DNA of 64,000 bases from Emcibacter sp. GTDB lineage: Bacteria; Pseudomonadota; Alphaproteobacteria; Sphingomonadales; Emcibacteraceae. The stretch is from the NCBI GenBank assembly GCA_021741205.1, contig JAIOYI010000001.1, positions 434,001-498,000 on the forward strand. The letters run 5' to 3'. Positions 56,382 through 64,000 of the stretch are shown here, piece by piece. A program made the position numbers and the translations under genes. The stretch's first letter is position 1; each line of letters opens with the position of its first letter. The notes below the pieces were generated by a model. The model saw nothing but the letters and a program-made list of their open reading frames with translations, had not been told where the DNA came from and did not search any database.

Positions 56382-56979
56382 TATTTTCTTGTCTCTTTTT
56401 CTCTTTTGCCAAATATTGATTAAGTTTCCATATAATATCATTGACAACTTTTTCATGGGGGCCAACGCCCGTTTCTACGGTAATGGCCGCCTGTCCATAG
56501 GTAGGGTAGCGTATTTTAGCCAAATTCCGCAAGATTTCTTCGGGGTTGCCCTTTTGTAAAAGGGGACGCGTGTTTCTTCTGGAGGTGCGTTCTACCAACA
56601 GATCAATATTGGCCTTTAGCCAAATAGTGATGGTTTTATTTTTTAATCGCTCTCGGGTTTCGGGGTCCATAAAGGCGCCGCCCCCCGTTCCTATAACGGT
56701 TGGGGTATCAGAAATAAGCCGGTTAATAACTTTTCTTTCCCCTTCTCTAAAGGTTTCTTCACCGAATTTCTCAAATATTTCACTGATTGAGTGGTCGGCG
56801 GCTATTTCAATTTCTGCATCTGAATCAACAAAAGCAAGGCCAAGTTTACGCGCCAAACGGGAACCGACGGTGGTTTTTCCCGACCCCATAAGACCAATTA
56901 ATGAAATGCTTTTATATAAAGGATATCTCAATCGGGTCGGTGGTGACTTTATATATGTTTTTTTTACAGGTTTTATCAT
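56359..56979 (-). CDS. aroK: Shikimate kinase
   Basis: A 206-residue P-loop kinase. Walker A is 'GLMGSGKTTVGSRLARKLG'; 'FVDSDAEIE' carries the substrate Asp, 'FREGERKVINRLI' the Arg residues, 'VIGTGGGAFMDPETRERL' the GGG loop, and 'RPLLQKGNPEEILRNLAKIRYP' the lid. About 25 extra residues precede the core, usual in this class. It phosphorylates shikimate ahead of EPSP synthase. aroE lies near the origin, so three shikimate genes occur within 9 kb. Confidence 0.95.
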   Translation of the reverse strand: MIKPVKKTYIKSPPTRLRYPLYKSISLIGLMGSGKTTVGSRLARKLGLAFVDSDAEIEIAADHSISEIFEKFGEETFREGERKVINRLISDTPTVIGTGGGAFMDPETRERLKNKTITIWLKANIDLLVERTSRRNTRPLLQKGNPEEILRNLAKIRYPTYGQAAITVETGVGPHEKVVNDIIWKLNQYLAKEKKRQENNAPKDNR

Positions 56980-57175
56980 TTACAGAACATATTATATATG
57001 GGTTTAAGGCTATTATTATTATGACTTTGATTGTGATATAAGGAAAGTCATTAAAATACCATATTTTTTTTAAACAATGCGATGAATTTCAAAGCGTGCT
57101 TTACGATGAGGGCAGAGATGGTTAGAATGCCAATTTATGATGGATTTAATATAATGCTAGGGAGAAATAAGGACT

Positions 57176-57316
57176 ATGGGTAAATTTTGGATGATGATTA
57201 TAGTCATTATTATAGCAGCGATTGGTGTTGGTGTTGTCTATTTAATGACAGTTGATATTGATCCACCAATGGAGCATGTGGAAAAAACCTTGCCAGACGA
57301 CAAATTTCCGCAATAA
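57176..57316 (+). CDS. 46-residue single-pass membrane protein
   Basis: Reads MGKFWMMIIVIIIAAIGVGV at its start, a membrane helix of about 20 residues, followed by 'DIDPPMEHVEKTLPDDKFPQ'. TAAGGA stands two bases before the ATG. The tail pattern (Asp-Ile-x-Pro-Pro, then Val-Glu-Lys-x-Leu/Val-Pro-Asp-Asp-x-Phe-Pro) is one I recall from short alphaproteobacterial proteins at this aroK/xerD position, so selection on it is likely. Function is unknown. The predicted tail would face the periplasm or cytoplasm; orientation cannot be told. Confidence 0.7.
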   Translation: MGKFWMMIIVIIIAAIGVGVVYLMTVDIDPPMEHVEKTLPDDKFPQ

Positions 57317-57360
57317 TTTATTATAAATAATTTAATCGAGTGAGAGTTGGATAAGCCACA

Positions 57361-59334
57361 ATGCTCTGTAAACAGTATAAATTTATTGTGTCAATCGTTA
57401 TCACAGGGATGGTAATGGTTAGTCCCGTATTGTCTGTTACGGCACAGGAACGACAAAATTCAGATAGGGTCATTCCATCAGAAGAAAGTTTTATTAATTC
57501 CGCTACAGAAAAGCCAAAATCTATTTTATTTCCTACAGGTGAGCCAGGGCCTTACATTCCACCAATTGTAGAGCCTGAAAATCAGCCTGTTGATATGAAC
57601 GCCGCTCCGTCCAATATTGTGGCTGAAATGGATGATACCGATATTCAAAGCAGCATTTTAAGAGAAAGACTTCCTGCAGAGAAGGGATTGCTTAATGCGA
57701 GCAATGGCGGCTTTATCGAAACCGTTTGGCAGGGCTCTTCTTTGGCTCGGATAGAACAATTATTATCCACTCTTTCTGCCCCAACCAAGTCTGTAGTTTT
57801 GGAAAAAATCACCAAAAAAATACTTTTATCTGCTGCAATTTTACCGTCTTTTTCGCCAGTGGCTATAAGGGCGGCAAATGGGGAACAATCAGAAGCTGTT
57901 GATCTTAGTCAGTTCTTATCCTTTAGAATTCAAAAAATAGCTGAAACGGGTGATTTGAATTCATTGGTGTCGTTTTTAAAATTATTGCCAGAAGATTCCT
58001 ATAATGGTACGCAGGAAATCAGTGATGATATGCTTATGGCGTCTGATATATCTTCGGCCTGTTCCCTTGCACGACGTGCCATGGACAATGATCCAGATAA
58101 TCTTTATTGGATTAAGCTTTTGGCTTATTGTCAGGCCATGGAAGGTAATAACGAGGGGGCAGCACTCACCATAGAACTTCTTATGGAGCGGGGCAATACG
58201 GACTTTGTTTTTTTTGATTTGATCAACAAACTTTCTTTAAAGAGAAAAACAGAGAAAGCAAATAATGCCCAAACTTCTGAGATTCCTGTGCCGTTATCTA
58301 TGGGACTTGGCCAGTTGGATCCCATGAAATACAGCATTTTATCCATATTAGAACAACCCATAGAGGCTGAAAGTCTAACGAATACCTCACCGCTTATTTT
58401 ATATGCCATGTCAAGCAATGCCAATATTCGAAAATCCGACCGCCTTACGGTCGCATGGCAAAGTTATCAAAAGGGTACTTTTCCTATGGATAGGCTTTTA
58501 CCTCTTTTTAACATGATGACCTTTTCAGATGATGAATATGAAAATGCCCTATCAATCGCCAAAATGGATGAAACGGTCATGGGGAATGTTTTAATGTATC
58601 AGGCTGCTGCAAAACAGATTGATGTTATGAAGAAGGCGGAATTATTACGCACTATTTGGGAGCGAGCCAACCTTAATAATGATCTGTCCCGAGCGGCTGT
58701 ATTGAATGAAAAAACCGTAAACTCTCTTGAGCCTTCAGAAAATTTATTTTTTCATGCTCATCATATTGTACGTGCTTTGATTGTGGCGGGCAACAATACC
58801 AAGGCTAAAGAATGGTATAATTTTGTTCGCACAGCGGCATTTTCGGGTCATGGGGATGCGACCCGGGCTTTGATGGATATTTGGCCACTTATGATTACAT
58901 CTGGATTGGTTGTGGCGGATCAGAAAAATAACGATATTCCTTGGTCTGAAGAAATACTGGATTTATGGTGGAATGGACAGATGATATTATCACCAGAAAA
59001 GCGGCAGGACAAAGCGGCCCTGTTTTATTCTGTGGCGGAGGCGTTTGATTTTGTCGTACCAGAATCCATGTGGCAGCAACTTGTTGGTCCAAAATCGGCT
59101 GTTTCTGCAAATAATCATCCCATTCCGGTTGCGGTATGGCGGGATATAATAAAGTCTGCGACAGAAAAGAAAATGGGCGAAACCATCTTGCTTTGTTTGA
59201 TTGCGGCCAATGATGATACATTTCGTCTCGACCCAACGGGCGTGAGCAGCTTGATTAGAGCCCTTCGATCTGTGGGGCTTGACAATGAGGCCCATGACTT
59301 TGCCCTTGAAATGCTCGTCAATAATGGCTTCTGA
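57361..59334 (+). CDS. Large secreted protein of unknown function, conserved near xerD
   Basis: A 657-residue protein with an N-terminal signal peptide (hydrophobic about 10-25, 'PVLSVTAQER' at the likely cut). Beyond a Pro/Glu-rich linker to about residue 100 it is almost entirely alpha-helical, with a helical-repeat feel ('LARRAMDNDPDNLYWIKLLAYC', 'ALTIELLMERGNTDFVFFDLI'), which suggests a periplasmic TPR-like scaffold. Genes at this place in alphaproteobacteria are often labelled antifreeze glycopeptide polyprotein, a label with no support I can see here. It overlaps xerD by 11 bases. Confidence 0.7.
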   Translation: MLCKQYKFIVSIVITGMVMVSPVLSVTAQERQNSDRVIPSEESFINSATEKPKSILFPTGEPGPYIPPIVEPENQPVDMNAAPSNIVAEMDDTDIQSSILRERLPAEKGLLNASNGGFIETVWQGSSLARIEQLLSTLSAPTKSVVLEKITKKILLSAAILPSFSPVAIRAANGEQSEAVDLSQFLSFRIQKIAETGDLNSLVSFLKLLPEDSYNGTQEISDDMLMASDISSACSLARRAMDNDPDNLYWIKLLAYCQAMEGNNEGAALTIELLMERGNTDFVFFDLINKLSLKRKTEKANNAQTSEIPVPLSMGLGQLDPMKYSILSILEQPIEAESLTNTSPLILYAMSSNANIRKSDRLTVAWQSYQKGTFPMDRLLPLFNMMTFSDDEYENALSIAKMDETVMGNVLMYQAAAKQIDVMKKAELLRTIWERANLNNDLSRAAVLNEKTVNSLEPSENLFFHAHHIVRALIVAGNNTKAKEWYNFVRTAAFSGHGDATRALMDIWPLMITSGLVVADQKNNDIPWSEEILDLWWNGQMILSPEKRQDKAALFYSVAEAFDFVVPESMWQQLVGPKSAVSANNHPIPVAVWRDIIKSATEKKMGETILLCLIAANDDTFRLDPTGVSSLIRALRSVGLDNEAHDFALEMLVNNGF

Positions 59335-60238
59335 TCAGAAACTCATAAACCAGTTTCTTGATATGCTTGGGGCAGAAAGAGGAGCATCATCCAATACGCT
59401 CCAATCCTATGCTCATGATTTGACACAGCTTTCCGAAAATAGCGTCTGCGGATTATCCCAGATTAATAAAGAGCAGATAAGAGACTATCTTACCGTGTTA
59501 GAACGCAATGAATTGGCGCCACGAACACAGGCGCGCAAACTTTCTACGCTCAGACAGTTTTTTAAATTTCTTTATGCGGAAGGCATAAGAGACGATAACC
59601 CCTTGCTCGGGGTTGATAGCCCAAAGGTTGGACAATCTCTGCCTAAATTACTGAGTGAACAACAGGTGGATAGTTTGTTGGAGAGGGCTAAAAAACATGC
59701 TGAAGAAAAGAAAGATATGAAATCGCTTAGACTTCATGCCCTTATTGAATTGCTTTATGCGTCTGGTCTTCGGGTGACGGAACTTGTCAGTTTGCCTTTT
59801 GCGGCAGTGGTGAGCGGAAAACCCTATATCTATGTTAAGGGAAAGGGCGGTAAGGAAAGAATCGTACCCGTTAATGAGCGAGCTATACGGTCCCTAAATA
59901 ATTATATTGATAGCATGACGTCAAAATCTGAAAAAGATAATATTCCTCGTAAATGGTTATTTCCGTCCCGTGGTGCGAAGGGCCATGTGACCAGACATAG
60001 ACTTGCCCAGATGTTAAAAGAATTGGGGGCGGAGCTTGGCATTTTACCCAGTCAATTATCCCCCCATGTTCTGCGCCACGCTTTTGCAACCCATTTATTA
60101 TCGCATGGTGCGGATTTGCGGGCTGTGCAAAAAATGCTTGGTCATTCAGATATCAGTACGACCCAAATATATACCCATGTCTTAGAAGAAAGATTGAAAT
60201 CACTGGTTTATCAAAAACACCCTCTATCAAAGTCTTAA
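59324..60238 (+). CDS. xerD: Site-specific tyrosine recombinase XerD
   Basis: A 304-residue recombinase that resolves chromosome dimers at dif with XerC. I start at ATG 59324, inside the last codons of the preceding gene; the earlier ATG at 59279 would add 15 unmatched residues. The core-binding domain is at about 1-100. The catalytic set can be read: Arg in 'ASGLRVTELVSL', Lys in 'VKGKGGKERIVP', His-x-x-Arg in 'HVLRHAFATHLL', His in 'MLGHSDISTTQ' and the nucleophile Tyr in 'IYTHV'. XerC is a close relative; the position next to accA favours XerD. Confidence 0.92.
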   Translation: MASDQKLINQFLDMLGAERGASSNTLQSYAHDLTQLSENSVCGLSQINKEQIRDYLTVLERNELAPRTQARKLSTLRQFFKFLYAEGIRDDNPLLGVDSPKVGQSLPKLLSEQQVDSLLERAKKHAEEKKDMKSLRLHALIELLYASGLRVTELVSLPFAAVVSGKPYIYVKGKGGKERIVPVNERAIRSLNNYIDSMTSKSEKDNIPRKWLFPSRGAKGHVTRHRLAQMLKELGAELGILPSQLSPHVLRHAFATHLLSHGADLRAVQKMLGHSDISTTQIYTHVLEERLKSLVYQKHPLSKS

Positions 60239-60361
60239 AATGGTATGATTCCTGTAAAATATAGAAATAGTTGATTTTTGGGCTTATTTTTTACAGGCTA
60301 GAAGGGTATAAGAGCAGCTTGAAGGCTGAATTTGTTTAGAATGATTTTTTGAGAAATATAT

Positions 60362-61315
60362 ATGCTGACTTATCTTGATTTTGAAAAACCAATAGCTGAG
60401 CTAGAAAGCCGCATTGGAGATATGAAGAACCTAGAGACTGGGGAAGATATCAATATTGCTTCAGAAATTCTAAGGTTAGAAACCAAAAGAGATAAACTTT
60501 TGCGTGATACCTATAGAAAATTATCCCCTTGGCAGAAAATTAAGGTGGCTCGTCATCCAGAGCGACCCCATTTTAAGGAATATGTGCAAAGTCTGATTAT
60601 GGATTTTATGCCACTTGCAGGAGATAGGGCCTTTTCTGATGATGTCGCTATTATGGGGGGACTGGGTCGGTTTAAGGGCCAGTCGGTGATGGTTATTGGT
60701 CATGAAAAGGGTCATGATACCCAAAGCCGTATTAAGCATAATTTTGGTATGGCAAGACCTGAAGGATACCGAAAAACGATCCGATTGCTTAAAATGGCGG
60801 AACAATTTGACATTCCAGTGATAACCTTGGTGGATACGTCTGGCGCCTATCCTGGTATTGGAGCCGAGGAACGGGGTCAGGCCGAGGCTATTGCAAGATC
60901 AACAGAGGCCTGTCTTGGTCTAAAAGTACCCTTGATATCCCTTATTGTGGGCGAGGGTGGTTCTGGTGGTGCGGTGGCATTGGCGGCGGGCAATAGGGTC
61001 TTGATGATGGAACATGCGGTTTATTCGGTCATTTCACCAGAAGGCTGTGCCTCTATTTTATGGCGCACGTCCGATAAGGCAGAGGACGCTGCCACAGCTC
61101 TTAAAATTACCGCACAGGATTTGCTTAAACTTGATGTGATTGATGAAATAATTCCAGAACCTGTTGGTGGGGCTCACCGTGATCATGCTCTGACGATGGA
61201 TATGATCAGCAAGGCATTAGAATCATCCTTGAGTGAATTATCCGCTCATAGCGGCGACAAGCTCAGACAGCTACGCCGAGAAAAATTCCTTAATATGGGC
61301 AAGGTTAAGCTATAA
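60362..61315 (+). CDS. accA: Acetyl-CoA carboxylase, carboxyltransferase alpha subunit
   Basis: A 317-residue subunit of the enzyme making malonyl-CoA for fatty acid synthesis. 'YLDFEKPIAELESRIGDM' opens it; 'HPERPHFKEYVQSLIMDFMP', 'DTSGAYPGIGAEERGQAEAIA' and 'LIVGEGGSGGAVALAAGNRVL' form the carboxyltransferase fold, and 'YSVISPEGCASILWR' is the late motif. The AccD partner is elsewhere. It is 123 bases after xerD, a gap with no gene seen, and convergent with secA. Confidence 0.97.
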   Translation: MLTYLDFEKPIAELESRIGDMKNLETGEDINIASEILRLETKRDKLLRDTYRKLSPWQKIKVARHPERPHFKEYVQSLIMDFMPLAGDRAFSDDVAIMGGLGRFKGQSVMVIGHEKGHDTQSRIKHNFGMARPEGYRKTIRLLKMAEQFDIPVITLVDTSGAYPGIGAEERGQAEAIARSTEACLGLKVPLISLIVGEGGSGGAVALAAGNRVLMMEHAVYSVISPEGCASILWRTSDKAEDAATALKITAQDLLKLDVIDEIIPEPVGGAHRDHALTMDMISKALESSLSELSAHSGDKLRQLRREKFLNMGKVKL

Positions 61316-61330
61316 TTTTTCTATAAAAGG

Positions 61331-61364
61331 TTTTCTTATAAAGCCCCTTTTCTTATAAGGCCCC
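61331..61364 (+). repeat. 17-bp tandem duplication at the secA gene end
   Basis: TTTTCTTATAAAGCCCC (61331-61347) is followed directly by TTTTCTTATAAGGCCCC (61348-61364); they differ at one base. The second copy contains the secA stop codon and the last codons; the first lies just beyond the stop. Confidence 0.88.
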
Positions 61365-64000
61365 GTGGCAATGTTTGTATTTTTTACCAGAACCACAAGG
61401 GCAGGAATCGTTACGGCCCACTTTTGGCAAAACCTTACCGTGGCAATGTTTATATTTGTTGCCAGATCCGCAAGGACAGGGAGCATTGCGCGGTACACCG
61501 ACCCAAGTTTTCGGATTGTTGGGGTTAATCCCATGTGATGCCACATTTTCACCGGTTGATGCATCAATATGCGTGGTGTCCAGTTGGCTCATATCTGGAT
61601 TTTTAAGTTCTGGTACGGGCTGTTCCGTCTGTACCTCGATATGAGACAGAAGCATCACCACATTATCACGGGTTTTATTTAGCATGGTTTCAAACATGGT
61701 AAAGGCTTCGGTCTTATATTCGTTGAGAGGGTCACGCTGACCATAAGCCCGAAGCTGAATAACTTGGCGTAAATGGTCAAGTTGCGCCAGATGTTCTTTC
61801 CAATAGCGATCTATGGCCTGTAGCAATAAGCTGCGCTCGACTTGCCGCATAATATCAGGGCCGATTTCAGTGGCTCTTTTGGCCATAAAGCGATTGGTTT
61901 CGTCAATGAGTTTATTTTCAAAGCCCTCGGCATCAATGCCTTCTTCTTTAATCCAATTTTTCACATCAAAATCACGACCAAAAATGCGGGAGGTTTCAAT
62001 GCTCATGCCTTCCATATCCCAATCCTGAGGATAGGCGCGGGGGGGGATATGATTTTCAACAATATCCTCGACCACTTGATTACGCATGTCGGTTAAGGTA
62101 TCGGTCAGATCGTCACTTATCATAACATCACGGCGTTGGTCATAAATGGCCTTGCGCTGGTCATTCATCACATTATCAAATTTCAGTAAGTTTTTCCGAA
62201 TTTCATAATTTCGGGTTTCTACCTTTTCCTGAGATTTTTCTACGGCACGATTAAGCCAGGGATGAACCAGTGATTCTCCTTCTTCAAAGCCAAATTTTTG
62301 CATCAGGCTGTCCATGCGCTCACCGCCAAAAATACGCATTAAATCATCTTCCATGCTGAGGAAGAATTTCGAACGACCAGGGTCACCCTGACGTCCCGAA
62401 CGACCCCGTAGCTGGTTATCAATGCGGCGGCTTTCATGGCGCTCTGTGCCAAGAACATATAGGCCGCCTGCGTCCAACACTTTTTGTCTTTCTGTGGCAA
62501 CCTCGGCTGAAATTTTTTCAATAGCAGCTTTGCGAGCAATCTCGTCTATTTCATCCACCTCGTCTTCAAGGCGCATGTCTAAATTACCCCCAAGCTGGAT
62601 GTCGGTACCACGTCCTGCCATATTAGTGGCAATTGTTACGGATCCATAACGACCTGCTTGACCAATGATATAGGCTTCCTGTTCATGGAATTTAGCATTC
62701 AAAACATTATGCTTTATTTTACGGGCGTTGAGCATATCAGAGAGATATTCCGACCGTTCAATGCTAACGGTTCCCACCAGAATAGGCTGTCCTGCTTTTT
62801 GGCTGATTTCGATTTGTTCTACAATGGCGTTAAATTTTTCTTTGGCGGTACGATAAATTTCATCGTCACTGTCCATACGGCTTATGGGAAGGTGGGTTGG
62901 AATTTCCACAACACCGAGACTATAAATTTCTGCAAATTCATCCGCCTCTGTGGCGGCCGTTCCTGTCATACCGGAAAGCTTGGGGTAAAGTCTGAAATAA
63001 TTTTGGAAAGTAACAGAAGCCAATGTTTGGTTTTCTGTTTGAATATCGGCGCCTTCTTTGGCTTCTAGGGCTTGATGCAGTCCGTCTGAATAACGGCGGC
63101 CTTCCATCATGCGGCCTGTGAATTCATCAATAATAATCACTTCACTATTTTTGACAATATAATCTTTTTCACGAGTGAATAATTTATGCGCTCGCAAGGC
63201 CTGATTAACATGATGAACAACGGCCACATTGCCAAAGTCATACATATTATCGCCTGTGATCAGATCATGTTTTATCAGAACCTGCTCAAGATGTTCCATA
63301 CCGTCCTCGGTAAGGGCGATAGAGCGTGACTTTTCATCAATTTCATAATCTTCTGGCAAGAGTTCAGGAATGATATTATTGATAGAGACATAAAGATCAG
63401 ACTTATCTTCTGTGGGGCCAGAAATGACGAGGGGTGTTCTTGCCTCATCAATCAAAATACTATCCACCTCATCCACGATGGCAAAAAATGGTGGTCTTTG
63501 CACCATGGCATCGGGGTGATATTTCATATTATCGCGTAAATAATCAAATCCCAGTTCATTATTGGTGGTATAGGTAATATCAGCAGAATAGGCGGCCTTA
63601 CGGGAGGCATCGTCCATATTTGGAATAATACATCCCGTGGTTAGCCCCAAAAACTCAAAGACCCGCCCCATCCAGCTTGCATCACGGCGCGCAAGATAAT
63701 CGTTGACGGTGACAATGTGGACGCCCTTTGCGGGGAGTGCATTCAAATAACCGGCTAGTGTGGAGACAAGGGTTTTACCTTCCCCCGTTCTCATTTCAGA
63801 AATTTTGCCTTCATGCAGAACGATACCACCGATAAGCTGTACATCATAATGTCGTTGACCGAGGGTGCGTTTTGCGGCCTCTCGGACAGTGGCAAAGGCT
63901 TCAACCAAAAGACTATCAAGGCTTGCACCTTCTTTTAGGCGGTTCTTAAATTCTTGGGTTTTGGCCCGCAGTTCATCATCAGAGAGTTGTTGAATGACGG
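61353..64000 (-). CDS. secA: Preprotein translocase ATPase SecA, N-terminal part cut by window edge
   Basis: The frame stays open to the window end, so the ATG at 63908 is internal and the true start lies beyond 64000. At least 880 residues are present. Walker A is '[18 protein letters not shown]' and the DEAD-type Walker B is '[19 protein letters not shown]'; '[18 protein letters not shown]' and '[28 protein letters not shown]' (cited in part: [11 protein letters not shown]) belong to the second motor domain. The C-terminus carries two SEC-C zinc motifs in a row, '[16 protein letters not shown]' and '[16 protein letters not shown]'; one copy is normal. SecA drives Sec export and binds SecB through this zinc finger. 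Confidence 0.96.
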   Translation of the reverse strand, partial: VIQQLSDDELRAKTQEFKNRLKEGASLDSLLVEAFATVREAAKRTLGQRHYDVQLIGGIVLHEGKISEMRTGEGKTLVSTLAGYLNALPAKGVHIVTVNDYLARRDASWMGRVFEFLGLTTGCIIPNMDDASRKAAYSADITYTTNNELGFDYLRDNMKYHPDAMVQRPPFFAIVDEVDSILIDEARTPLVISGPTEDKSDLYVSINNIIPELLPEDYEIDEKSRSIALTEDGMEHLEQVLIKHDLITGDNMYDFGNVAVVHHVNQALRAHKLFTREKDYIVKNSEVIIIDEFTGRMMEGRRYSDGLHQALEAKEGADIQTENQTLASVTFQNYFRLYPKLSGMTGTAATEADEFAEIYSLGVVEIPTHLPISRMDSDDEIYRTAKEKFNAIVEQIEISQKAGQPILVGTVSIERSEYLSDMLNARKIKHNVLNAKFHEQEAYIIGQAGRYGSVTIATNMAGRGTDIQLGGNLDMRLEDEVDEIDEIARKAAIEKISAEVATERQKVLDAGGLYVLGTERHESRRIDNQLRGRSGRQGDPGRSKFFLSMEDDLMRIFGGERMDSLMQKFGFEEGESLVHPWLNRAVEKSQEKVETRNYEIRKNLLKFDNVMNDQRKAIYDQRRDVMISDDLTDTLTDMRNQVVEDIVENHIPPRAYPQDWDMEGMSIETSRIFGRDFDVKNWIKEEGIDAEGFENKLIDETNRFMAKRATEIGPDIMRQVERSLLLQAIDRYWKEHLAQLDHLRQVIQLRAYGQRDPLNEYKTEAFTMFETMLNKTRDNVVMLLSHIEVQTEQPVPELKNPDMSQLDTTHIDASTGENVASHGINPNNPKTWVGVPRNAPCPCGSGNKYKHCHGKVLPKVGRNDSCPCGSGKKYKHCHGAL

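Noticed and set aside
57082-57183. A 33-codon open frame upstream of the 46-residue membrane protein
   Set aside because: It overlaps the start of the better-supported gene at 57176, has no ribosome site and no recognisable pattern.
1-64000. tRNA, rRNA, CRISPR, prophage or insertion sequence
   Set aside because: No cloverleaf with a GTTCGA-type T-arm, no regularly spaced direct repeats with unique spacers, no transposase or phage structural gene was seen.

Overview
This window is the replication-origin region of the chromosome of an AT-rich alphaproteobacterium. GC content looks to be around 40 percent by eye; I did not compute it. The assignment rests on gene order: hemE-hemH-hemJ-rho, mnmE-mnmG-rsmG-parA-parB, and on the other side ppsR-aroE-coaE-dnaQ-secB-fxsA-Tim44-mltA-Smr. 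The gap between hemE and ppsR (about 46.37-46.77 kb) lies where the Caulobacter origin lies, and it holds a cluster of DnaA-box-like sequences beside very AT-rich DNA. Two near-perfect parS sites sit 8-10 kb to its left. The class is secure. A low-GC, perhaps marine lineage near Kordiimonadales or Emcibacterales is only a guess.

Left part (1-13 kb) is the most variable. It has the tail of a molybdate transporter ATPase (modC) facing its regulator modE, a LysR regulator, two unrecognised small proteins, an M42-type metallopeptidase beside an unusual methyltransferase/ATP-grasp ligase fusion, a lipoprotein penicillin-acylase-family enzyme behind a short-chain dehydrogenase, and ferrous iron uptake (feoA-feoB). 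At 12-28 kb come a PAS_5-like protein, the giant NAD-glutamate dehydrogenase, a purH-heparinase-rpe-rsmB-htpX block on the minus strand, an SdhAF4-like small protein, a SixA-like phosphatase and a large patatin-like lipase.

From 28 to 46.4 kb almost everything runs leftward, away from the origin: a complete SUF iron-sulfur operon (Rrf2 regulator-sufB-C-D-S-T-A) with a plausible promoter/operator, then parB-parA-rsmG-mnmG-mnmE, a DUF6489-like protein, nhaC (with ogt on the other strand), rho, and the heme genes hemJ-hemH-hemE. Right of the origin ppsR-aroE-coaE-dnaQ run rightward as a tightly coupled operon, followed by secB and fxsA (leftward), Tim44-mltA-Smr-XRE (rightward), a CNNM/CorC protein with aroB-aroK (leftward), a 46-residue membrane protein, a large secreted protein, xerD and accA (rightward), and secA (leftward, cut by the window end).

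The genes are mostly core housekeeping: replication and segregation, tRNA modification, heme and Fe-S assembly, shikimate pathway, envelope and secretion. I saw no tRNA, rRNA, CRISPR array, insertion sequence or prophage. The best candidates for something new are the methyltransferase/ATP-grasp plus M42 peptidase pair, which resembles the known NAGGN osmolyte cassette in architecture; the origin itself; a SecA with two tandem SEC-C zinc motifs; and a set of short perfect or near-perfect tandem duplications placed at gene boundaries.
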